From the NCBI GenBank assembly GCA_011620145.1, contig WOZT01000173.1:1-5103 (forward strand): a DNA stretch of 5,103 nt, written 5' to 3'. The translations under genes and the position numbers were made by a program. This DNA comes from Gammaproteobacteria bacterium. Lineage in GTDB: Bacteria > Pseudomonadota > Gammaproteobacteria > UBA5335. Positions 1 through 5,103 of the stretch are shown here, piece after piece; positions within the stretch are counted from its first letter, which is position 1, and each line of letters opens with the position of its first letter. The notes under the pieces were generated by a model. The model was not told the origin of the DNA, did no database searches, and saw only the letters and a list, made by a program, of their open reading frames with translations.

Positions 1-1780
1 CCACCACCCGATTGATGCGTGGGTCCACGCCGCGATAGACGGCGCCCATGGCACCTTTGCCCAACTGATTTTCGATGGTGTAACGCCCAAGGGTGCGGAT
101 CGCCGAGCCATTGCTCCCACCGGTCACGGATTTGCTCGTCTGTGTCACGGGGTCGCTTTTGGCTCTCGGGTCAGGCAACGGTGATACGCCCGTCATTTCC
201 CGCGTTTCGCCCTCGGTCCGTTTGGCGCGCAGGCGCGCCAGGATCGGTTGTGGTTGGGCTGCCGGCAGATCGGGAACACCCGCCGCACCCGCCGCCTCGA
301 TCAATCGCGCAGGCGTCGCAGGGTTTCCCCGCAATCGATTCCACCATTGCGCACTCTGTTTGCGTAGTCGACGGCCTGGCTCGGCCCACCAAGGGCGCAC
401 GTCCCCATCATCCGCGAGGTAGGCCAAATCGCGCAGATGCGCAATCCCGCGATACACCCCCACCACGCCGCCGCCCAGGATCAGCAGCAATGCCGGTGTG
501 CCCAGGGCCACCCACAAACGCTGAAACACCAACAGATAACCCAGAGTGGCCAGCAAGCCCGTCCCCAAACCCCAGGCCAACACCATCGCCAGCCAACCAG
601 GAAACAGTGGCAGCATCAGCACCATCAGCGCCGCGCCAGCAAGCGCCACCCAGCGCCCCTGCTCCGCCCACGGTGGCCGGGTATAGAAATCCAGGCTGGC
701 CAGACGCTGTGTCAAACCGGCCTGCCATTCGAGCTCGGTACGGGGGCCATCGGTTGCCATCCGTCGCTGCTCGTCCAGCTCGGGCGCCAACCCCACCAGC
801 ACCATGCGCCCCCGGAACAAGCCATTGGGTGTGGGCGACAGATCGGCCAATCGCACCCGCCGCCAGCTTGGCATGGCGCCCCCCATGCGACCGGGATACA
901 CCCGCATCTGGGCATCCGTGGCGATGAAGCGGCTGCCCATGTAGATTCCACGCCCTGGTTCCACACTCAGCGCCGCGGAGGACCCTTCGAGCCAACTATT
1001 GGCCAGCAACAGCGCCAGGGCTGCGTGGTAACGACCCTGATAACCCACCACCAGTGGAAGACCACGCACAATGCCGTCCCGATCGGGCGGCGCATCCAGA
1101 TAACCCACGCCCACCGCCGCCCCGGCCAGTCGTGGCGCAGGGAAGATGGGGCGATCAGCGGGATTCACCATCCAATCGGCGCCCACAGTAGCCGCAACCG
1201 TGGTCCCGGCACGCGGCGCAATGGCGTGGCGCCAGAGAAAATCCGGGAGATCCGCGGGATTGGAGAGCGATCCCAGTTGATTGCCAAAACGGAAGGAGAG
1301 GTAAGTCATGCCGCCGCTGGCCATGACGCGAACGAGTAAGCCCGTGCGATCAAGGTCGCGTTCGCCATCGGCGAGCAGCCGCTGCATGCGGTTGACACTG
1401 GCGCGATCGGCCGCAACCAGTTGGCTCTCGCCCACCACCTGACCCAGCGCAGTGAACCAGGTCGGCAGGCCGGGATCCGATTCCAGCGGCAGCACAATCC
1501 CGATACCTCGCGCCCCATCGGCGTTCAGCAAATGGATCAGCCGCGCCAGTTGGGTCGGAAGATCTTCCGCTTGCCCGCCAAGGCTGCGCGCATCGATCTC
1601 CACCACGGCCAGACTCACTTCGGCGCCCGGACTGCGGGCCAACTGCAGGCCTCGGTCATAAAGCTGCCATTCCAGATGTTGCAGCGTGGGTGCGTGCAAC
1701 ACTGCAGCCAGACCCACCAGCAGCACCAGGATGATTGGCCAGACCCACTGCCCCGTCAGCCAGTCTCTAAAAAAATGCAT
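1..1780 (-). CDS. CHASE2-domain transmembrane serine/threonine protein kinase, 3' part cut off by the window
   Basis: An open frame of 593 codons runs from the ATG at 1780 off the left edge. Seen: a hydrophobic helix at about residues 13-29; a CHASE2-like region at about 35-345 with the blocks VVEID (59-63), RDGIVRGLPLV (234-244) and GRMVLVG (324-330); three more membrane segments at about 377-393, 396-419 and 422-445; a Pro/Arg/Trp-rich linker; then LGRYTIENQLGKGAMGAVY, carrying the GxGxxG ATP loop G574-G576-G579. In this family CHASE2 is an extracytoplasmic sensor, and the cytoplasmic Hanks-type kinase phosphorylates Ser/Thr of target proteins; the signal is unknown. The invariant Lys, HRD and DFG motifs would fall outside the window, so activity cannot be judged. 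An in-frame TGA at 1838-1840 with no start codon between makes ATG 1780 the only reasonable start. Its ribosome site is weak (GGA six bases upstream). It could instead carry a different C-terminal output, but the loop fits a kinase well. Confidence 0.92.
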   Translation of the reverse strand, partial: MHFFRDWLTGQWVWPIILVLLVGLAAVLHAPTLQHLEWQLYDRGLQLARSPGAEVSLAVVEIDARSLGGQAEDLPTQLARLIHLLNADGARGIGIVLPLESDPGLPTWFTALGQVVGESQLVAADRASVNRMQRLLADGERDLDRTGLLVRVMASGGMTYLSFRFGNQLGSLSNPADLPDFLWRHAIAPRAGTTVAATVGADWMVNPADRPIFPAPRLAGAAVGVGYLDAPPDRDGIVRGLPLVVGYQGRYHAALALLLANSWLEGSSAALSVEPGRGIYMGSRFIATDAQMRVYPGRMGGAMPSWRRVRLADLSPTPNGLFRGRMVLVGLAPELDEQRRMATDGPRTELEWQAGLTQRLASLDFYTRPPWAEQGRWVALAGAALMVLMLPLFPGWLAMVLAWGLGTGLLATLGYLLVFQRLWVALGTPALLLILGGGVVGVYRGIAHLRDLAYLADDGDVRPWWAEPGRRLRKQSAQWWNRLRGNPATPARLIEAAGAAGVPDLPAAQPQPILARLRAKRTEGETREMTGVSPLPDPRAKSDPVTQTSKSVTGGSNGSAIRTLGRYTIENQLGKGAMGAVYRGVDPRINRVV

Positions 1781-1856
1781 GATGTATCCGCACTGCCTCT
1801 GTATCCCGTATCGTTCGAACTGCGGGAACCCCGAGGCTCACAGGACAGGGACGCCG

Positions 1857-1877
1857 GCCCGACCTGCACCGTCGGGC
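1857..1877 (-). other. Perfect 7-bp inverted repeat in the presumed leader of the kinase gene
   Basis: GCCCGAC and GTCGGGC flank a 7-base loop. The element ends 76 bases upstream of the kinase ATG, so it would form a stable GC-rich hairpin in a leader transcript. No T-run follows on either strand, so it is not a standard intrinsic terminator. It could be a regulatory hairpin, a protein-binding operator or chance in GC-rich DNA. Confidence 0.35.
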
Positions 1878-2023
1878 GCCTCTCCTAGCGCTCGGCAGCG
1901 GCCCGTGCCGTGTTCCGGAAGGGATTCCAGCAATGGTCTCAGGGGGTCTATCGGCAAGGGGAAGAGCCGGGTTGAGTGCCGATTGTCGGCAGAAGGTCTA
2001 CGGGAAACGTCCGGAGTTATGGC

Positions 2024-2050
2024 GAGGGCCACCTCGGCCCTCTTCTTTTC
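2024..2050 (+). terminator. Intrinsic terminator-like hairpin on the plus strand
   Basis: The arms GAGGGCC (2024-2030) and GGCCCTC (2036-2042) pair perfectly over 7 bp, six of them G-C, around the 5-base loop ACCTC. The tail TTCTTTTC follows at once. On the minus strand the same hairpin is followed by GCCATAAC, without a T-run, so the signal points to plus-strand transcription. No plus-strand gene is recognised upstream. It may end a small RNA or antisense transcription coming out of the kinase gene. Confidence 0.6.
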
Positions 2051-2148
2051 AGCACGCGCCATCTCCTGCCCTCGGCGCGACATGTTCCGGGACGGCGCAG
2101 GATGGATCAGCAAACCGGTGTCGCCACGCTGGGCAACAAGCCAGAAGA

Positions 2149-3552
2149 TCAGCCTAGGTCGGAATGACGCAAGGCGGCCGCGATTCGGGAAAGACTCTTT
2201 TCCCGTCCCAGCAGGGCCAGGGTTTGATCGATGGGGGGCGACACGGCCGTTCCGCTAATGGCCACCCGCAGCGGCTGGGCTACCTGCCCCATTTTCCAGC
2301 CACCCTCGGCCGCGATCCGCTCCACTACATCGTGCAAGGTCGGCGCTGTCCATTCCGATAGCGTCGCCAGCGCCTCAGTCATCGCCTGCAAGGACCGCCG
2401 GCCCTCCAGCCCCAGGTGCTTGGCCACGGCCTTTTCGTCGTAGGCCAAGTGATCGGTAAAGAAAAACTGCGCCGCCTCGGCCATCTCCACCAAAGTCTTG
2501 CTGCGCTCGCGCAGCGCCACCACCACGCCGACGAGGTCCACCCCACCAGCCGGATCCAGCCCCAATCGTTTCAGGTGGGGACTCAGGTGACTTGCGACAT
2601 ACGCCGGATCAGCCGTTTTCAGATAATGCTGATTGAGCCAGAGCAGCTTGTCGGGATTGAAGGTGGACGGCGCTCGGTGCACGGACGTCAGATCGAACAG
2701 ATCGATCATTTCCTGCCGGCTGAAAATCTCCTGGTCGCCATGGGACCAGCCCAGCCGGACCAAATAGTTGAGCAGGGCCTCGGGCAGATAACCCTCGTCG
2801 CGGTACTGCAACACGCTCACCGCCCCGTGGCGCTTGGACAGGCGCTGGCCATCGGCGCCCAGGATCATGGGCACATGGGCATAAGCCGGCGGCGTTACCC
2901 CCAGTGCCCGCAGCAGGTTGATCTGGCGCGGCGTATTGTTGATGTGATCGTCGCCGCGGATGACATGGGTCACCCCCATGTCGGCATCGTCCACCACCAC
3001 GGTGAAATTATAGGTGGGCGTGCCGTCCGAACGGGCGATGATGAGGTCATCCAGCTCGGCATTCTCAAAGGCGATGGACCCGCGGACCAGATCCTCGAAC
3101 ACCACCTGGCCGTCGGCCGGGTTACGGAAACGCACCACCGGATTCACCCCCTCGGGGATGGATGCCCGACCATCGCGGCACAAGCCGTCGTAGCGTGGCT
3201 TTTCCTTCGCCGCCATTTGGTCCGCCCGCAGCGTCTCCAGGCGCTCCCGGCTGCAATAGCAATGATAAGCCGTGCCTTCGGCCAGCATGCGCGTGATCAC
3301 CTCGCCATAGCGATCGAAGCGCTGCGTCTGGTAATACGGCCCCTCGTCATGCTCCAGCCCCAGCCAGGCCATCCCCTCCAGAATGGCCTGAACGTACTCG
3401 TCGGTGGAACGCTCCCGATCGGTGTCCTCCACCCGCAGGATGAAGCGCCCGCCTTGGCGGCGCGCATACAACCAGGAAAACAAGGCCGTGCGGGCGCCCC
3501 CGATGTGCAAGTGGCCGGTGGGACTGGGGGCGAAACGGGTGACGACGGTCAT
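2149..3552 (-). CDS. gltX: Glutamyl-tRNA synthetase (class Ib aminoacyl-tRNA synthetase)
   Basis: Complete at 467 residues, normal for bacterial GluRS. The enzyme joins glutamate to tRNA-Glu with ATP in the cytosol; in organisms lacking GlnRS it may also charge tRNA-Gln for later amidation. Seen: RFAPSPTG (6-13) followed by the HIGH-type motif HIGG (16-19), which marks GluRS rather than Gln[11 protein letters not shown] (41-49); the [12 protein letters not shown] block (199-210); the KMSKS-type loop RLSKR (237-241); and the all-helical anticodon-binding end with [12 protein letters not shown] (420-431). Cys98, Cys100 and Cys125 match the zinc ligands described for the E. coli enzyme, but the fourth position (127) is Asp rather than His. 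The start is fixed by the N-terminal catalytic motif. The ribosome site is weak: GAGAG, 12 bases upstream. It follows pldA by 87 bp on the same strand and has its own probable promoter in that gap. Whether it is discriminating or non-discriminating cannot be read here. Confidence 0.97.
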   Translation of the reverse strand: MTVVTRFAPSPTGHLHIGGARTALFSWLYARRQGGRFILRVEDTDRERSTDEYVQAILEGMAWLGLEHDEGPYYQTQRFDRYGEVITRMLAEGTAYHCYCSRERLETLRADQMAAKEKPRYDGLCRDGRASIPEGVNPVVRFRNPADGQVVFEDLVRGSIAFENAELDDLIIARSDGTPTYNFTVVVDDADMGVTHVIRGDDHINNTPRQINLLRALGVTPPAYAHVPMILGADGQRLSKRHGAVSVLQYRDEGYLPEALLNYLVRLGWSHGDQEIFSRQEMIDLFDLTSVHRAPSTFNPDKLLWLNQHYLKTADPAYVASHLSPHLKRLGLDPAGGVDLVGVVVALRERSKTLVEMAEAAQFFFTDHLAYDEKAVAKHLGLEGRRSLQAMTEALATLSEWTAPTLHDVVERIAAEGGWKMGQVAQPLRVAISGTAVSPPIDQTLALLGREKSLSRIAAALRHSDLG

Positions 3553-3613
3553 GATGAAAGAACGCTCTCAAGGACAGGAAGACAGCTGCGGGCGGGGCGC
3601 GCCAAGGCGGCCG

Positions 3614-3622
3614 ATTCTAGCA
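3614..3622 (-). promoter_or_regulatory. Probable gltX promoter, extended -10 element
   Basis: The minus strand reads TGCTAGAAT: an extended -10 TGn followed by TAGAAT, five of six bases matching TATAAT. No good -35 lies at 17-18 bases, as is common for extended -10 promoters. Transcription would begin near 3607 and give a leader of about 55 bases before the gltX ATG. The element sits just after the pldA stop, so gltX need not depend on pldA transcription. Confidence 0.5.
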
Positions 3623-3639
3623 AACTCGCCGCGACTGCC

Positions 3640-4719
3640 TCACATCCAGTCGGTGAGCAGAAACCCCACGCTCAGGCGATTGGCGATAAAGTCATAATCG
3701 ATCAAGCCATCGCCATAGCCGTAGAAATACTGGACATAGCCCCGCACCGGCGAATGGCCCAGGGGAATGCTCCAGTCTGCCTGCACCGCACCACGTGGTT
3801 CCTTGACGTCCAGGTTATTGCGCAGCATCACCGCATAATGGTTGCGGCCCTGGGTCCAGAAGGTCCACAGCTCGGCCTTGCCGACGTAATCTTCAATATT
3901 TGGGTTGTCGTCCGAGGTCGCACTTTCCGGCAGCCGCCACCAAGTCTTCAGACCCAAAGCGAAATCGTTTCCGTGATCAAACAGCGCACTGGCGACAACG
4001 CGATTCCAACTGCGGGAAACCGGATCGGCGCGGCCATTGGATTGATGGTCAAGACTCAGGCTCAACAAGCGGCTATTGAGTCCGAGGGTCTTGAAATTGG
4101 TTTTCCAGGAATAAATCAGCTCTGGCTCGTAATCAGTCTCCCGAAACGGCGCCGACGCCGCCCCGTTATAGACCTGCCAGAACGACTGCTGGGTATAGGC
4201 GAACCACAGGTCGCCGCGCGCATCCAGCAACTCAGGCCATAGTTTGCTCATGAAACTGAGCTGAAATTTTGCCTCCACCGAATCATATGGCTCCCCCTCG
4301 CCAAAAGTGGCCTCGAAAGGCCCCGCATTGCGCCGGGCAGCGTAGGACACCGGCAGAATGTAGGTCGGCCGGTAAGGCGTAATGACGAACGGTCCCCGAT
4401 CGGTCTGCGCCACCAGTTGCCAGCGTTGTGCCAGGGGAGAAGGCGGCCCCTCGGCCGGAGGCGGCGTGACCGCTTTCACGACGGCATCGAGACTTCCGTC
4501 GGTCGCTGATTCCACAGCAGGGGTCTCGGGTGAGTGCCCCGGGTCGGCGCGCTCAGTGGGTGTACGCCCTGCCACCGTGTCATAGCAACTCAGGCGCGCC
4601 TGACTGTCAGCCAACAGGGCGCAACTGGACAGGGTCTCGGGATCAGCCGGCTCAGCAGCGGACGCACCGCCAACTGCGAAAAGACAGACCCACAAGGGAA
4701 ACAGAAAGGAGGGTCGCAT
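3640..4719 (-). CDS. pldA: Outer membrane phospholipase A (OMPLA), periplasmic N-terminal extension
   Basis: 359 residues. OMPLA is a calcium-dependent, dimerising outer-membrane beta-barrel that removes acyl chains from phospholipids misplaced in the outer leaflet. Seen: a signal peptide (1 to about 22, ending GGASAA); a stretch with C33 and C45 in a RLSCYD context; a Pro/Glu-rich low-complexity linker (about 52-95); then the barrel from about 97. The active site is intact: H225, S227 and N239 in DHQSNGR...SRSWNR, with the same spacing as His142, Ser144 and Asn156 of mature E. coli OMPLA. R230, D232 and S235 match its calcium-site residues. The last strand ends in an alternating hydrophobic pattern, as in other barrel proteins, although the final residue is Met rather than Phe. 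I chose ATG 4719 over an in-frame GTG at 4743 because the signal peptide starts there and GGAGAG lies nine bases upstream; the GTG would add eight residues. The divergent tRNA-Val gene lies upstream and gltX follows. Confidence 0.95.
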   Translation of the reverse strand: MRPSFLFPLWVCLFAVGGASAAEPADPETLSSCALLADSQARLSCYDTVAGRTPTERADPGHSPETPAVESATDGSLDAVVKAVTPPPAEGPPSPLAQRWQLVAQTDRGPFVITPYRPTYILPVSYAARRNAGPFEATFGEGEPYDSVEAKFQLSFMSKLWPELLDARGDLWFAYTQQSFWQVYNGAASAPFRETDYEPELIYSWKTNFKTLGLNSRLLSLSLDHQSNGRADPVSRSWNRVVASALFDHGNDFALGLKTWWRLPESATSDDNPNIEDYVGKAELWTFWTQGRNHYAVMLRNNLDVKEPRGAVQADWSIPLGHSPVRGYVQYFYGYGDGLIDYDFIANRLSVGFLLTDWM

Positions 4720-4728
4720 TTGCGGATT

Positions 4729-4734
4729 CTCTCC
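4729..4734 (-). promoter_or_regulatory. Ribosome binding site that decides the pldA start
   Basis: GGAGAG on the minus strand is nine bases before ATG 4719. It lies inside the reading frame that would open at the GTG at 4743, which has no comparable site of its own. This supports the shorter protein that begins directly with the signal peptide. Confidence 0.7.
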
Positions 4735-4753
4735 GGATGGCACAGGCCGGTGG

Positions 4754-4759
4754 AGTGTA
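4754..4759 (-). promoter_or_regulatory. Possible -10 element for pldA
   Basis: TACACT on the minus strand matches TATAAT at four of six bases and would give a start near 4747, about 28 bases before the pldA ATG. No convincing -35 lies upstream, so this is only a position-based suggestion. Confidence 0.25.
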
Positions 4760-4809
4760 ACCGCACACCGCCCTAAAAATCCTCCCGGATCCTGGCCAAG
4801 GCGGGTATC

Positions 4810-4839
4810 TTGACGGCTGGAATCGCCATCGGATAGGAT
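4810..4839 (+). promoter_or_regulatory. Sigma-70 promoter of tRNA-Val with GC-rich discriminator
   Basis: TTGACG (4810-4815) is five of six to the -35 consensus. After an 18-base spacer, TAGGAT (4834-4839) is four of six to the -10. Transcription would start about 4846-4847, some six bases before the tRNA. The bases after the -10 are TGCCGGC, a GC-rich discriminator as known from stable-RNA promoters under stringent (ppGpp) control; that control is inferred here. Confidence 0.65.
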
Positions 4840-4852
4840 TGCCGGCTTGCGT

Positions 4853-4927
4853 GGGCGGTTAGCTCAGCGGTAGAGCACTGCCTTCACACGGCAGGGGTCA
4901 CAAGTTCGAATCTTGTACCGCCCACCA
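4853..4927 (+). tRNA. tRNA-Val, anticodon CAC
   Basis: A full cloverleaf of 75 bases can be drawn. The acceptor arms GGGCGGT (4853-4859) and ACCGCCC (4917-4923) pair over 7 bp. The D arm is GCTC...GAGC (4862-4876). The anticodon stem CTGCC/GGCAG (4878-4894) encloses TTCACAC, giving anticodon CAC at 4885-4887, which reads GTG valine codons. The variable loop has five bases. The T arm ACAAG-TTCGAAT-CTTGT spans 4900-4916. The discriminator base is A4924, as expected for valine tRNAs, and the CCA end is encoded at 4925-4927. It lies on the plus strand, divergent from pldA, with a promoter just upstream. No intrinsic terminator is seen within the remaining sequence, so more tRNA genes may follow beyond the edge. 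Confidence 0.97.
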
Positions 4928-5103
4928 CCCTCTCCAAAAGCCCCCGCCCCATTTCATCCCCCCTCGCATGCTCAGGCGCACTCCTTCATAAAATCCCTTG
5001 CAGCGAGCAGCCATCAGGCCACGAATTTCAGATTCTGGCATTTGGGAATTGCGGCGCGGGATTTTTGGCGGGTTCTCCCCGACGTCCCCCGGTTTTGAGT
5101 AGC
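4928..5103. other. Unassigned sequence downstream of tRNA-Val
   Basis: No gene, RNA family or clear terminator is recognised. A C-rich stretch follows the tRNA to about 4970. Near 5050 the plus strand carries the similar words GCGGGATTTTT and GGCGGG, and a weak hairpin CGGG-TTCTC-CCCG. A 61-codon plus-strand frame starting inside the tRNA is not credible as a gene. The 3' side of a tRNA gene is a common integration site, but no repeat of the tRNA end is visible in the window. Confidence 0.4.

Larger units (their letters stand above)
1781..2148. other. 368-bp intergenic region between gltX and the kinase gene, no convincing gene
   Basis: No protein gene is supported here. A 91-codon minus-strand frame (1838-2113) exists in the same frame as the kinase gene, but it is rich in rare codons (AGG, AGA, ATA, CTA), lacks a well-spaced ribosome site and resembles no family I know. 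Seen instead: a plus-strand terminator-like hairpin (2024-2050), a 7-bp inverted repeat (1857-1877), and a short perfect hairpin GCCGA-TTG-TCGGC at 1978-1990. Close to the kinase start the minus strand reads GATAC three times within about 35 bases. No good -35/-10 pair for the kinase gene was found, and no intrinsic terminator for gltX is visible on the minus strand, so read-through from gltX is possible. A small RNA is conceivable but unproven. Confidence 0.6.

Noticed and set aside
408..995. 195-codon minus-strand frame within the kinase gene
   Set aside because: It is in another frame of the same strand as the CHASE2 region; it is Gly/Ala-rich and has no family resemblance.
19..1339. Long plus-strand frames (19-927 and 437-1339) opposite the kinase gene
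   Set aside because: They encode Pro/Arg/His-rich low-complexity protein and overlap each other and the CHASE2 kinase frame, which has clear domain structure.
1838..2113. 91-codon minus-strand frame between gltX and the kinase gene
   Set aside because: It has several rare codons, no well-placed ribosome site and no recognisable motif. It shares the kinase frame but is separated from it by a TGA, and nothing suggests a broken kinase N-terminus, since the kinase already begins with its own membrane helix.
2416..4242. 608-codon plus-strand open frame opposite gltX and pldA
   Set aside because: It is antisense to two well-identified genes with intact catalytic motifs; its translation is rich in His, Gln and Ile without any recognisable domain, as expected from a shadow frame in GC-rich DNA.
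4743..4743. GTG at 4743 as the start of pldA
   Set aside because: It would place eight polar residues before the signal peptide and has no ribosome site; ATG 4719 has GGAGAG at good spacing.
5037..5053. Possible sigma-54 promoter, TGGCA...TTGC
   Set aside because: The GG and GC elements are two bases further apart than the strict -24/-12 spacing allows.
5065..5095. Hairpin CGGG-TTCTC-CCCG as a terminator for the tRNA
   Set aside because: The stem has only four base pairs and is followed by ACGTCCCCCGG rather than a T-run.

Overview
The window reads as GC-rich proteobacterial DNA, most likely from a gammaproteobacterium. The evidence is a typical proteobacterial glutamyl-tRNA synthetase, an outer-membrane phospholipase A (so a Gram-negative outer membrane) and a tRNA-Val gene with an encoded CCA end. 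The genus cannot be fixed from the sequence alone. All three protein genes lie on the minus strand. The tRNA gene lies on the plus strand, divergent from the phospholipase gene.

Layout from left to right. Positions 1-1780 (minus) hold the first 593 residues of a membrane-bound serine/threonine protein kinase: an N-terminal membrane helix, an extracytoplasmic CHASE2 sensor, three membrane helices, a cytoplasmic linker and the glycine-rich ATP loop, where the window ends. Positions 1781-2148 hold no convincing gene. This gap does contain a 7-bp hairpin with a T-rich tail shaped like an intrinsic terminator on the plus strand, although no plus-strand gene precedes it, and a second hairpin in the presumed leader of the kinase gene. 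Positions 2149-3552 (minus) are a complete gltX. Positions 3640-4719 (minus) are a complete pldA-type outer-membrane phospholipase A with its catalytic His-Ser-Asn set intact. Between pldA and the right edge is tRNA-Val(CAC) at 4853-4927 (plus) with a recognisable promoter. The last 176 bases show nothing that can be named.

Transcription on the minus strand runs pldA, gltX, kinase. gltX has its own extended -10 promoter in the 87-bp gap after pldA, and the kinase gene sits 368 bp beyond gltX, so these are probably separate or only loosely coupled units. Housekeeping translation (gltX, tRNA-Val) and envelope functions (pldA, sensor kinase) are mixed here without an obvious shared pathway. I see no mobile element, CRISPR array or clear new system. 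The most useful leads are the unexplained plus-strand terminator, the CHASE2 kinase whose target genes probably lie beyond the left edge, and the cysteine-containing N-terminal extension of the phospholipase.
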